DNA of 64,000 nt, taken from the NCBI RefSeq assembly GCF_002831665.1, contig NZ_CP025118.1, forward strand, positions 2,418,001-2,482,000, read 5' to 3'. The notes beneath the pieces are model-generated. The model made no database searches, had not been told where the DNA came from, and worked only from the letters and a program-made list of their open reading frames with translations. Shown piece by piece: positions 25,919 to 34,371 of the stretch. This DNA comes from Lacinutrix sp. Bg11-31. GTDB lineage: Bacteria; Bacteroidota; Bacteroidia; Flavobacteriales; Flavobacteriaceae. A program made the position numbers and the translations under genes. Position 1 is the first letter of the stretch. Each line of letters begins with the position of its first letter.

Positions 25919-26491
25919 ATGAAAACTTTTAAACACCTGTTTTTAGGGCTTGCATGTTTAACATTGATTATCTCATGTAAAACTGAAAATAAAGAAGCAA
26001 CATCGACAGCTACAAGTTCGCAAACTAAAAATGAATCATCAGAAAGAACTGGTCAAGCTTTTATTGAAGACGATGGAAGCACGACCGTTTTAAGCATAGC
26101 TATTGGCTCTAAAGATCATACAACTTTAGTCGCTGCGGTACAAGCTGCTCAATTAGAAAATGCTTTAGTAAATGCAGGACCGTTAATGGTATTTGCACCA
26201 ACTAATGAAGCTTTTGAAGCTTTACCAGAAGGTACAGTCGAGAATTTACTAAAGCCAGAAAACAAAAACGCCTTAGCAAATATTTTAAAATACCATGTTA
26301 CTCCTGGAAACTACTCTAAAGATTTTTTAAAGAAATTTAAAAAACTAGGTCAAGCTAATAACGACTATGTAAAAGTAGAGGTAGTAGATGGAGAACCTAT
26401 GATTGGAGGCGCAAAAATATTAGCCAGTATAAAAGCTGGTAATGGTATTGTTCATGTAATTGACAAAGTATTATTACCTCCAACTGAATAA
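25919..26491 (+). CDS. Fasciclin (FAS1) domain lipoprotein in nos operon
   Basis: A 190-residue lipoprotein (lipobox LIISC, Cys20) with a Ser/Thr-rich linker and one FAS1 domain (about residues 60-188). The H1 motif is VFAPTNEAFEALPEG, YHVTPG lies in the middle, and H2 is NGIVHVIDKVLLPP. FAS1 domains mediate adhesion or protein contacts. Its place between the cytochrome c gene and nosZ suggests a periplasmic role with the reductase, for example in holding or loading it, but this is inference. Confidence 0.9.
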   Translation: MKTFKHLFLGLACLTLIISCKTENKEATSTATSSQTKNESSERTGQAFIEDDGSTTVLSIAIGSKDHTTLVAAVQAAQLENALVNAGPLMVFAPTNEAFEALPEGTVENLLKPENKNALANILKYHVTPGNYSKDFLKKFKKLGQANNDYVKVEVVDGEPMIGGAKILASIKAGNGIVHVIDKVLLPPTE

Positions 26492-26514
26492 TTATAACAC
26501 TAATTTAAATAAAG

Positions 26515-28485
26515 ATGAAAAATATATTAAAATCAACCCTTGCAATTTTAGGTGTTCTAGTAACATTTTCGAGTTGTAATAATTCGAGCAATTCAGGTCA
26601 AAAATCTGGAGCCTTAGCTAGTAATGTCGCAGAAAGAGTATATGTTGCTCCTGGAGAATACGATTCGCATTACGCCTTTTTATCTGGAGGCTACAGTGGT
26701 AACCTTACTGTTTATGGTTTACCTTCTGGTAGAATGTTTAAAGAAATTCCTGTATTCTCGCAGTTCCCAACATCAGGTTATGGGTATTCTGAAGAAACCA
26801 AACCAATGTTAAATACCTCTCATGGTTTTATTCCTTGGGGAGATGCACACCATCCAGACATCTCTCAAACTAAAGGTGAAATTGACGGTCGTTTTATTTT
26901 TATAAATGAAAACAATACACCTAGAATTGCAAAAATTGACCTAAAAACATTTGAAACAACAGAAATTATTGAAGTTCCTAATAGCGCAGGAAATCACAGT
27001 TCTTCTTTTGTTACAGAGAACACAGAATATGTTGTAGCTGGAACACGTTTTTCTGTTCCAATTCCACAACGCGACATGCCTATAAAAGAGTACAAAGGTA
27101 ATTTTAAAGGAGCCTTATCTTTTATAAGTGTAGCGCCTGAAACTGGAGAAATGGATATAAAATTTCAGGTACTAATGCCAGGGTTCAACTATGATTTATC
27201 ACATCCTGGACGTGGGAAATCTCATGGATGGTTTTTCTTTACCACTTATAATACAGAAGAAGCTAGTACACTTTTAGAGGTTAACGCTTCGCAAAATGAC
27301 AAAGATTTTATTGCAGCTATAAACTGGAAAAAAATTGAAGAATATGTTAATAATGGTGGCGGAACAATGATGCCTGCTAATTACGCACATAATGTTTATG
27401 ATGAAAGCACACATACTGCCACATCTACCATGAAAAAAGAAGTACGTGTGGTTAACCCATCAGAAGTTCCTGGAGCTGTATATTTCTTACCAACTCCAAA
27501 ATCACCACATGGTTGTGATGTAGATCCTTCTGGAGAATATATTGTAGGTAATGGTAAACTATCGGCTAATTTAACGGTACATTCTTTTACAAAAATGTTA
27601 GATGCTATTGAAAACAAAAAGTTTGCTGGTGAAGCTTACGGAATTCCAATTTTAAACTTCGAAGATGTTTTAGCTGGAGTTGTAGAGCAACCAGGATTAG
27701 GACCGTTACACACAGAGTTTGATGGAAAAGGAAATGCATATACTACATTCTTTATTTCTTCGGAAGTTGTAAAATGGAAATTAGGGACTTGGGAAGTTAT
27801 TGATAGAAAACCTACATACTATTCTGTTGGTCACTTAACAATTCCTGGCGGAAATTCAGGAAAACCTCAAGGTAAATACATGTTTGCAATGAATAAAATA
27901 ACAAAAGACCGTTATTTACCAACAGGTCCTGAAATGGAGCATTCTGCACAATTGTATGATATTTCTGGAGATAAAATGGAATTACTTTTAGATTTCCCTA
28001 CACATGGTGAGCCGCATTATGCTGCTGCAATGGAAGCAAGTTTAATAAAAGAACGTTCTCAAAAAATCTATAAATTAGCAGATAACAAACATCCTTATGC
28101 TGCAAAATCTGATGCAGATACTAAGGTTGTTAGAAAAGGTAAAGACGTACATATTTACTTAACAACGATTAGAAGTCACTTCTCTCCTGATAATATAGAA
28201 GGCGTAAAAGTTGGAGACAAAGTCTACTTCCACGTTACTAATTTAGAACAAGATTTTGATGTACCTCATGGATTTGCTGTAATAGGCCAAAACAATTCAG
28301 AATTACTAGTAATGCCAGGACAAACCAAAACATCTGTTTGGGAGCCAAAACAAGTTGGTGTATGGCCATTTTACTGTACAGATTTCTGTTCTGCATTACA
28401 CCAAGAAATGCAAGGCTACATAAGAGTATCTGCTGCAAATTCAGACACACCAATTAAGTGGTCTCTTGGAGAAGATATTGAATAA
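26515..28485 (+). CDS. nosZ: Nitrous oxide reductase, clade II (Sec/lipoprotein type)
   Basis: A 656-residue NosZ that reduces N2O to N2 in the periplasm. It has a lipoprotein-type Sec signal with Cys21 in FSSC rather than a twin-arginine signal, which places it in the atypical clade II. The N-terminal beta-propeller has candidate CuZ histidines in DAHHPD (112-113), NHSSSF, SHPGRGKSHGW, SPHGCDVDPSG, GLGPLHTEFDG and EPHYAAAM. The C-terminal cupredoxin domain has the CuA site: His585 in VPHGF, then Cys621, Cys625, His629 and Met632 in CTDFCSALHQEM. All ligands look intact and the length is normal. Maturation genes follow downstream. Confidence 0.98.
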   Translation: MKNILKSTLAILGVLVTFSSCNNSSNSGQKSGALASNVAERVYVAPGEYDSHYAFLSGGYSGNLTVYGLPSGRMFKEIPVFSQFPTSGYGYSEETKPMLNTSHGFIPWGDAHHPDISQTKGEIDGRFIFINENNTPRIAKIDLKTFETTEIIEVPNSAGNHSSSFVTENTEYVVAGTRFSVPIPQRDMPIKEYKGNFKGALSFISVAPETGEMDIKFQVLMPGFNYDLSHPGRGKSHGWFFFTTYNTEEASTLLEVNASQNDKDFIAAINWKKIEEYVNNGGGTMMPANYAHNVYDESTHTATSTMKKEVRVVNPSEVPGAVYFLPTPKSPHGCDVDPSGEYIVGNGKLSANLTVHSFTKMLDAIENKKFAGEAYGIPILNFEDVLAGVVEQPGLGPLHTEFDGKGNAYTTFFISSEVVKWKLGTWEVIDRKPTYYSVGHLTIPGGNSGKPQGKYMFAMNKITKDRYLPTGPEMEHSAQLYDISGDKMELLLDFPTHGEPHYAAAMEASLIKERSQKIYKLADNKHPYAAKSDADTKVVRKGKDVHIYLTTIRSHFSPDNIEGVKVGDKVYFHVTNLEQDFDVPHGFAVIGQNNSELLVMPGQTKTSVWEPKQVGVWPFYCTDFCSALHQEMQGYIRVSAANSDTPIKWSLGEDIE

Positions 28486-28527
28486 AAATATTAGGGAAAT
28501 TTTATTTTAGTGTTTATTTCCCTAAAT

Positions 28528-28566
28528 AAGGCGAGAGTTGAATTATCGCTCTCGCCTTTCTTTTTT
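28528..28566 (+). terminator. Terminator-like hairpin inside the nos operon
   Basis: AAGGCGAGAG and CTCTCGCCTT form a perfect stem followed by TCTTTTTT. It lies 42 nt after nosZ, and no TAnnTTTG promoter is seen before the next gene. It probably lets part of the transcripts through, giving more nosZ than maturation-gene mRNA, or it protects the nosZ 3' end. Confidence 0.7.
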
Positions 28567-28630
28567 AAAACACTCTATCCTGTTTACTCAGAAACCTCAC
28601 TAGACAGAACAACATTAAATATTAAACACC

Positions 28631-29248
28631 ATGAAAAAGGCTAGCATTATAATGATTATAGGCTCATTACTGTTATTAGGACTTTTCAAATTTCCTTTAT
28701 GGAATATTATGCTTGGAGCACCTCAATATCCAGACCCTTTAGGAATGAATATTTATATTGATGGTATTAAAGGCTTTTCAGAATTTGATTTACAAAACAT
28801 AGATGGATTAAATCACTACATAGGAATGAAAACCATACCAAAAGCAAACGAAATGTGGGAGTTCTCATTATTCCCAAAGGTTATATTTGGCATGGCTATG
28901 TTAGGTGTTATTATTGGACTATTGGGCTACTTTAATAAAGTAAGTTATAAATATTTTTTAGGCTGGTTTCTACTCATGTCTGTTCTAGGCGTATTAGGCA
29001 TGTACGACTTTAACAATTGGCTAACAGATTATGGCGGAAATTTAGATCCTCATGCTATTATAAAAGTAACCAATCCAGATGGTACACCAATGTCTTACAA
29101 ACCACCATTAATAGGTTTCAAAAAACTATTAAATTTTGATGTTACTTCTTTACCACATACAGGAGGATATTTAATGTTTATAGGCATGTCCTTAACTATT
29201 GTTGCTTTTTGGTTAGGTCGAAAAACGAGTTTAACAACAAAAACATAG
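28631..29248 (+). CDS. nos-cluster membrane protein with LNHYIGM motif
   Basis: A 205-residue inner-membrane protein with four predicted helices (about 5-22, 84-101, 107-124 and 178-196). The large loop between helices 1 and 2 contains PQYPDPL and LNHYIGM (60-66), with His and Met in a position expected to face the periplasm; HTGGY lies before the last helix. I recall this family only from clade II nos clusters, and it has no established function. Its position between nosZ and nosL suggests copper handling or NosZ maturation (inference). Confidence 0.8.
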   Translation: MKKASIIMIIGSLLLLGLFKFPLWNIMLGAPQYPDPLGMNIYIDGIKGFSEFDLQNIDGLNHYIGMKTIPKANEMWEFSLFPKVIFGMAMLGVIIGLLGYFNKVSYKYFLGWFLLMSVLGVLGMYDFNNWLTDYGGNLDPHAIIKVTNPDGTPMSYKPPLIGFKKLLNFDVTSLPHTGGYLMFIGMSLTIVAFWLGRKTSLTTKT

Positions 29249-29277
29249 TAATTTTACATTTTCAAAACACTAAAAAA

Positions 29278-29715
29278 ATGAAAACACTAAAACACTATTT
29301 AACACTTATATTATTACTAATTTTTGTAAGTTGTAATGTCTCTCCAAAAACCATAGAATATGGTAGTGATGGTTGCCACTTTTGTAAAATGACCATTGTA
29401 GATAAATTACATGCAGCAGAGTTTGTTACCAAAAAAGGTAAAGCTTACAAATTTGATGCAACAGAATGTATGGTTAATTATTTTGATGAATTTGACACTT
29501 CTGAAATAGAATTATACCTAACAAACTATTTTTCAAAACCTGAAACTTTTACAGATGCTACCAAAGCAACGTATTTAATAAGTAAAAACATCCCTAGTCC
29601 AATGGGAGCATTTTTAACCGCTTTTCAACACAAGAGTGAAGCAAAAAAAATGCAATCAGAAAAAGGCGGAGAGTTGTATTCTTGGACAGAGTTAATAGCA
29701 CATTTAAAAAACTAG
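29278..29715 (+). CDS. nosL: Copper chaperone NosL
   Basis: A 145-residue lipoprotein (lipobox FVSC, Cys18) of the NosL family, which carries Cu(I) to apo-NosZ in the periplasm or outer leaflet. The copper-site motif GCHFCKMTI (Cys-His-x-Cys-x-Met) is at about residues 30-38, and the late conserved ATECMVNYF and PMGAFLTAF follow. The start is the ATG at 29278; a longer in-frame reading from 29209 would overlap the previous gene and lacks the signal peptide at its N-terminus. It is 4 nt upstream of nosD. Confidence 0.95.
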   Translation: MKTLKHYLTLILLLIFVSCNVSPKTIEYGSDGCHFCKMTIVDKLHAAEFVTKKGKAYKFDATECMVNYFDEFDTSEIELYLTNYFSKPETFTDATKATYLISKNIPSPMGAFLTAFQHKSEAKKMQSEKGGELYSWTELIAHLKN

Positions 29716-29719
29716 GCTC

Positions 29720-30955
29720 ATGAAGAATCTAAGTTTGTTTTTATTCGCTATTTTATTGGTTAACACTAGTATTGCTCAAACTATTACCGTTTGTAAAACA
29801 TGTTCTATTTCTAGTTTAAAAGATGCCATTAGTCAAGCAAAAGATTTCGACACTATACTTATAAAAAAAGGAACTTACAAGGAGTATTCTATTTTAGTAG
29901 ATAAACCACTTACAATAATAGGAGAAAATTACCCTATAATTGATGGCGAATTAAAAGGTGAAATAATCACCGTTGTTTCAGACAATGTAACGGTTGATGG
30001 ATTATTTATTATAAATGTTGGCACAAGTTATACCGAAGATTACGCAGCTATTCGTGTAAAGAATAGCAAAAATTTTGTGATTCAGAATTTAGTTTTAGAA
30101 AAGCTTTTCTTCGGAATTTATATCGAAAAATCAAGAGACGGGAAAGTGTATCATAATAAGATAATTGGAGATGCTGTTGAAGAATACAATTCTGGAAATG
30201 GAATTCAACTTTGGTACAGTAAAAATGTGCAAATTGAACACAATTTTGTCCAACACGTTCGCGATGGTATTTATTTAGAATTTTCTGATGATTGTTTAAT
30301 CAAGAATAATGTTAGCACATTAAACGTACGTTATGGATTGCATTTTATGTTTTCTAATGATGATATTTACCAAGACAATACCTTCGAAAACAATGGAGCA
30401 GGTGTTGCTGTAATGTTCTCCAAACGCATAAAAATGCACAACAACCTTTTTAAAGAAAATTGGGGAACTGCATCTTATGGCATGCTACTTAAAGAAATTA
30501 ACGATGCCGAAATTATTGGTAATACTTTTGAAGATAACACCATTGGCATTAATATAGAAGGCTCTAACCGAATTATTTACAAACACAATAATTTCTCGAA
30601 TAATGGTTGGGCAATTAAGGTAAAAGGCGCCTGCTACACCAATACGTTTACAGAAAATAATTTCCTCTATAACTCTTTCGATATTGCATACAATAGTAAT
30701 GTAAATGACAATGTTTTTGATAAAAATTATTGGAGCAACTATACAGGTTACGATCTCGACAAAAATGGTATTGGAGATATACCTTTTAGACCTGTAAAAT
30801 TGTTTTCGTACATAGTAAACCGAACACCAGAAACCATTATTTTATTACGTAGTATGTTTATTGATATTATTGATTTTTCCGAAAAAGTCTCACCCGTTTT
30901 CACTCCAGATGATTTACTAGATAATAATCCACAAATAAAAAAAATAACATGGTAA
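29720..30955 (+). CDS. nosD: Periplasmic copper-maturation protein NosD
   Basis: A 411-residue exported protein with a signal peptide (to SIAQ), then a right-handed parallel beta-helix of the CASH/carbohydrate-binding type made of repeated NxI/NxF rungs (for example KNVQIEHNFV, DCLIKNNVST, DAEIIGNTFEDN), and the C-terminal YWSNYTGYDLDKNGIGDIPF motif typical of NosD. With NosF and NosY it forms the ABC-linked complex needed to assemble the CuZ centre of NosZ. It overlaps nosF by 7 nt. Confidence 0.95.
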   Translation: MKNLSLFLFAILLVNTSIAQTITVCKTCSISSLKDAISQAKDFDTILIKKGTYKEYSILVDKPLTIIGENYPIIDGELKGEIITVVSDNVTVDGLFIINVGTSYTEDYAAIRVKNSKNFVIQNLVLEKLFFGIYIEKSRDGKVYHNKIIGDAVEEYNSGNGIQLWYSKNVQIEHNFVQHVRDGIYLEFSDDCLIKNNVSTLNVRYGLHFMFSNDDIYQDNTFENNGAGVAVMFSKRIKMHNNLFKENWGTASYGMLLKEINDAEIIGNTFEDNTIGINIEGSNRIIYKHNNFSNNGWAIKVKGACYTNTFTENNFLYNSFDIAYNSNVNDNVFDKNYWSNYTGYDLDKNGIGDIPFRPVKLFSYIVNRTPETIILLRSMFIDIIDFSEKVSPVFTPDDLLDNNPQIKKITW

Positions 30956-31656
30956 CTATTGAAAATCTACATAAAAAATTCGGTAAAAACCAAGTGTTAA
31001 GTGGCTTAGATTTAACCATTAACGAAGGCGGTATTTTTGCCGTTCTAGGCCCAAATGGTTCTGGAAAAACAACCTTAATTAAAGCTGTTTTAGGAATGGT
31101 AATTCCAGATAAAGGCAAAATTACTGTACTTGGAGAAAACATAAAAAAGAACTCTAACTACAGGCATAAAATTGATTACTTACCACAAATCGCTAATTTT
31201 CCAAGCAATTTAAAAGTGAAGGAATTAATTAAAATGATTAAAGATTTACGTAAACCTACAAATGAAGATCAACGTTTAATAGAGCTGTTTAGATTAGAAC
31301 CTTTTTTAGATAAAAAATTAGGAAACCTTTCTGGTGGAACAAAACAAAAAGTAAATCTTGTTTTAGCCTTTATGTTTGATAGTCCATTAATTATTTTGGA
31401 CGAACCAACAACAGGTTTAGATCCTATTTCATTAATTCGTTTAAAAGATTTAATTCAAGCAGAAAAAGCCAAAGGAAAAACAATCCTCATTACGTCTCAT
31501 ATTATGAGTTTTGTAGAAGAAATTTCAGATGAAATTGTATTTATATTAGAAGGAAAAATTTACTTTAAAGGACCTATTTCAGAATTAAAAACCAAGACCA
31601 ATCAGCCAAATTTCGAACATGCGATTGCGTCTATATTAACAGATAATCATGCTTAA
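30949..31656 (+). CDS. nosF: ABC transporter ATPase NosF
   Basis: A 235-residue cytoplasmic ATPase. It has Walker A GPNGSGKTT (34-42), signature LSGGTKQK, Walker B LIILDEPTTGLD, and the switch His in ITSHIM. It powers the NosDFY complex for CuZ assembly. It overlaps both neighbours (7 nt with nosD, 8 nt with nosY), which indicates translational coupling. Confidence 0.96.
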   Translation: MVTIENLHKKFGKNQVLSGLDLTINEGGIFAVLGPNGSGKTTLIKAVLGMVIPDKGKITVLGENIKKNSNYRHKIDYLPQIANFPSNLKVKELIKMIKDLRKPTNEDQRLIELFRLEPFLDKKLGNLSGGTKQKVNLVLAFMFDSPLIILDEPTTGLDPISLIRLKDLIQAEKAKGKTILITSHIMSFVEEISDEIVFILEGKIYFKGPISELKTKTNQPNFEHAIASILTDNHA

Positions 31657-32431
31657 AATATTAAAATATAGTTTTTTCGATTTGATGCGTAGTCGTTGGA
31701 GTTACGTCTATTTTGCATTCTATTTATTGCTTGGTGTTGTGTTACTATTTTTAAACAACGACTTATCTAAAGCAGTTATTACTTTAATGAATGTAATAAT
31801 CGTTCTCGTACCTTTAATAGGAACCATTTTTGGCGTTATGTATTATTATAATTCACAAGAATTTACAGAGTTACTTTTAGCACAACCCATAAAAAGATCA
31901 TCCATATTTTTAGGTCAATATTTAGGAGTTGCATTATCCTTATCTATGAGTTTAATTTTAGGCTTAGGGATTCCGTTTGTGTTTTATGGTTTGTTTGAAA
32001 GTAGTGCCATTTGGGACTTTTCTTTATTATTAATTACAGGAACATTTTTAACCTTAATCTTTACTGCATTAGCTTTTAATATTGCACTTTCTAACGAAAA
32101 TAAAATCAAAGGTTTTGGTTATGCTATTCTACTTTGGCTATTTCTTGCTGTAATTTATGACGGCCTATTTTTAATGACTTTAATTATGTTTGAAGATTAT
32201 CCTTTAGACAAAATATCGTTAATTGGAACCATGCTAAATCCAATAGATTTATCTAGAACACTTATACTTTTAAAGTTAGATATCTCCGCACTTTTAGGTT
32301 ATACTGGAGCAGTTTTTAAGCAATTTTTCGGTACAAGTTTCGGGCTTATTGTATCTTTCGTAATGCTTACGATATGGGTAATTCTACCAGTCTTCCGCAT
32401 TGTATTTAAATCTAAAAGAAAAGACTTTTAA
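31649..32431 (+). CDS. nosY: ABC transporter permease NosY
   Basis: A 260-residue inner-membrane protein with six hydrophobic helices (near 17-35, 45-65, 95-118, 125-145, 155-175 and 230-250) and the LMRSRWSYVYFA start typical of NosY/ABC-2 permeases. It is the membrane part of NosDFY. The next gene begins 2 nt after its stop codon. Confidence 0.95.
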   Translation: MLKILKYSFFDLMRSRWSYVYFAFYLLLGVVLLFLNNDLSKAVITLMNVIIVLVPLIGTIFGVMYYYNSQEFTELLLAQPIKRSSIFLGQYLGVALSLSMSLILGLGIPFVFYGLFESSAIWDFSLLLITGTFLTLIFTALAFNIALSNENKIKGFGYAILLWLFLAVIYDGLFLMTLIMFEDYPLDKISLIGTMLNPIDLSRTLILLKLDISALLGYTGAVFKQFFGTSFGLIVSFVMLTIWVILPVFRIVFKSKRKDF

Positions 32432-32433
32432 TT

Positions 32434-32862
32434 ATGAAACGCTTAATAACTAATATCGCATTCGTTTTAACACTATTAATAAGTTGCTACTCTTGTAAAA
32501 ACGACACTTCTAAAACCGAAGTACTAGCCATTCAATTGGAAGGCTTAACACTAAATAATAACAAAAAATGGGTTGCAAACCAAGAAACACATATGAGCAT
32601 GCAACGCATAGACTCTATACTAAAAAACAATTCATCTAAAGATGGAGAAACAGTAGGAAAAGCATTATCAAAACAAACAAGTTACATTATTAAAAGTTGC
32701 GATATGACAGGTGAAGCACACGATCAACTTCACGTCGTGCTTGTACCCATTTTAGAAGAAATAGGTGATTTAAAAGATGTAAAAAATCCTTCTGTATTTG
32801 AAAAAAAAATAACAACTTTGCAGCAGCTTACTGCAACTTATTTTAAATACTTTAAAAATTAA
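32434..32862 (+). CDS. Small lipoprotein at end of nos operon
   Basis: A 142-residue lipoprotein with a signal peptide and two nearby Cys (ISCYSC, lipobox Cys about 18 or 21). The mature part is helical with CDMTGEAHDQLHVVLVPILEE (about 88-108), giving Cys, Met and two His in a short stretch. I have seen similar helical lipoproteins only as hypotheticals in Bacteroidota. A metal- or haem-binding four-helix bundle is possible (inference). It starts 2 nt after nosY and so belongs to the operon. Confidence 0.75.
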   Translation: MKRLITNIAFVLTLLISCYSCKNDTSKTEVLAIQLEGLTLNNNKKWVANQETHMSMQRIDSILKNNSSKDGETVGKALSKQTSYIIKSCDMTGEAHDQLHVVLVPILEEIGDLKDVKNPSVFEKKITTLQQLTATYFKYFKN

Positions 32863-32904
32863 AATAAGCTAACAAATGTCATCTTATTCAAGATAAAATA
32901 GGTC

Positions 32905-32912
32905 TAATTTAG
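32905..32912 (+). promoter_or_regulatory. Weak -7-like element before copper-uptake set
   Basis: TAATTTAG matches TAnnTTTG at all but one position and ends 4 nt before the ATG at 32917. It could give a separate, leaderless transcript for the downstream genes. Confidence 0.3.
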
Positions 32913-32916
32913 TACT

Positions 32917-33315
32917 ATGATATTAAAGGTTATATATAAAACCACTGCATTATTTCTAACGTTCGTTTTATTAACGAATAGCATTAGTAATGTTGTAATT
33001 ATAACCAATTTCGTGATTAACCAAGACTTTATAGCCAAAACACTTTGTATTCAAAAAGAAGCACAAAAAGGTTGTAATGGAAAATGCCAATTAAAAAAAG
33101 AACTCGCACAAAGTAATACGAATTCTAATTCTGACGCACCATTACCTGCTGCCAACAAAACAAGTTTAGATGTTTTTATTACTGCTGAAACAACCGCTTT
33201 TAGTCCAAAAAATAATTTAGAAATTTCACTATTACAAAACAACATCGATTTTAGATTAAAACTACCAATTTCAAAGTTTTATGATATCGATACGCCTCCA
33301 CCAAATTTAAGTTAG
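32917..33315 (+). CDS. Small exported or membrane-anchored Cys-containing protein
   Basis: A 132-residue protein with one N-terminal hydrophobic segment (about 8-32), then CIQKEAQKGCNGKCQLKKEL (about 44-63) with three Cys in a CxxxxxxxxCxxxC arrangement, a Ser/Asn-rich linker, and a C-terminal PPPNLS. Proteins with the CNGKCxL signature occur in Bacteroidota near TonB receptors. Here the gene precedes a Met-rich lipoprotein and a copper-type receptor, so a metal-related periplasmic role is likely but unproven. Confidence 0.7.
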   Translation: MILKVIYKTTALFLTFVLLTNSISNVVIITNFVINQDFIAKTLCIQKEAQKGCNGKCQLKKELAQSNTNSNSDAPLPAANKTSLDVFITAETTAFSPKNNLEISLLQNNIDFRLKLPISKFYDIDTPPPNLS

Positions 33316-33415
33316 ATTTTTTTAGATGCTCGAAAGAGCAAACTTTCCTTTTTTGAAGCAAAACAGCTTCAAACAGGACAATTATATCAAAAAACAAAAC
33401 TTAAATAGTATTAAA

Positions 33416-34267
33416 ATGAAACTAAAACACATATTACCTATCCTCCTTTTTACATTATTTGCGACCTCATGTTCTACCGATGAAGATGATAACGATACAG
33501 GAATCGTTAATGAAGTTGAAGGCCTTTTAAAAATAAAAGAATTAACCAACAGTACACATACTATAGAGCTCTTTAATAATTCTGGCACTTTTTACACAGG
33601 TTATAACAATATTAGCATTCGCATAAAAGACAATACAACAAATAACTACATAGAAAACGCAAGTGTTTCCTGGATGCCGATAATGCAAATGCCAACAATG
33701 CAACACTCTTGCCCAAAATCTGTAATTACAAAAGCACCAGGAAAAGACACTGTTTATAATGGCTATTTAATATATCAAATGACATCACTAGACAGTTCTG
33801 GTTGGTCTTTAAGCGTAGATTACTCAATAGATAATGTAGATTATACAGCTACAGACAGTATTACAGTAATGCAAAGCGCCAAACAAAACGTAACTAGTTT
33901 TATGGGTAGTGACGATAGTCGTTATGTTGTAGCACTTATAGAACCTAATAATCCAATAATTGGAATTAACAATATTATGGCTGGTGTTTTTAAAATGGAA
34001 AATATGATGTCTTTTCCTAGTGTAGAAAATTACACTATTGCATTAGATCCTAGAATGCCAGGAATGGGAAATCACAGCTCTCCTAATAACACAGATTTAA
34101 CTTATAACACAGCAGATACTATGTATCACGGTAATTTATCTTTAACCATGACTGGTTATTGGGTTTTAAACTTAAAACTATTTAATGCTGAAAATGATGT
34201 TTTAAAAGGTGAAGATATCTCTGAAACAAACTCACAAAGTTCGTTCTATTTAGAATTAGAATTCTAA
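33416..34267 (+). CDS. Met/His/Cys-containing lipoprotein, YtkA-like, copper-linked
   Basis: A 283-residue lipoprotein (lipobox ATSC) with two beta-sandwich regions. The first has a Met-rich loop SWMPIMQMPTMQHSC (about 82-96). The second carries DPRMPGMGNHSSPNN and TMTGYWVLNLKLF, resembling YtkA/FixH-like copper-associated domains. The ATG at 33416 is chosen because it starts the signal peptide; a longer reading from 33326 is not supported. Lying directly before a copper-type TonB receptor, it may bind copper at the cell surface or in the periplasm (inference). Confidence 0.78.
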   Translation: MKLKHILPILLFTLFATSCSTDEDDNDTGIVNEVEGLLKIKELTNSTHTIELFNNSGTFYTGYNNISIRIKDNTTNNYIENASVSWMPIMQMPTMQHSCPKSVITKAPGKDTVYNGYLIYQMTSLDSSGWSLSVDYSIDNVDYTATDSITVMQSAKQNVTSFMGSDDSRYVVALIEPNNPIIGINNIMAGVFKMENMMSFPSVENYTIALDPRMPGMGNHSSPNNTDLTYNTADTMYHGNLSLTMTGYWVLNLKLFNAENDVLKGEDISETNSQSSFYLELEF

Positions 34268-34273
34268 ACAAAC

Positions 34274-34324
34274 ACGCTTTTGTTTATAAAAAGCGTAGCC
34301 AAAATATTTTAATTGGTTACGCTT
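34274..34324 (+). other. Two overlapping, mutually exclusive hairpins
   Basis: Hairpin A pairs ACGCTTTT (34274-34281) with AAAAGCGT (34289-34296). Hairpin B pairs AAGCGTAGCCA (34291-34301) with TGGTTACGCTT (34314-34324, one G:T pair). They share AAGCGT, so only one can form at a time. They lie between the lipoprotein and the TonB receptor. Neither has a T-run. Confidence 0.45.
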
Positions 34325-34371
34325 AATAACAACATACTTACTCGCATTTTAAAACACTAAAATTTATTAAG

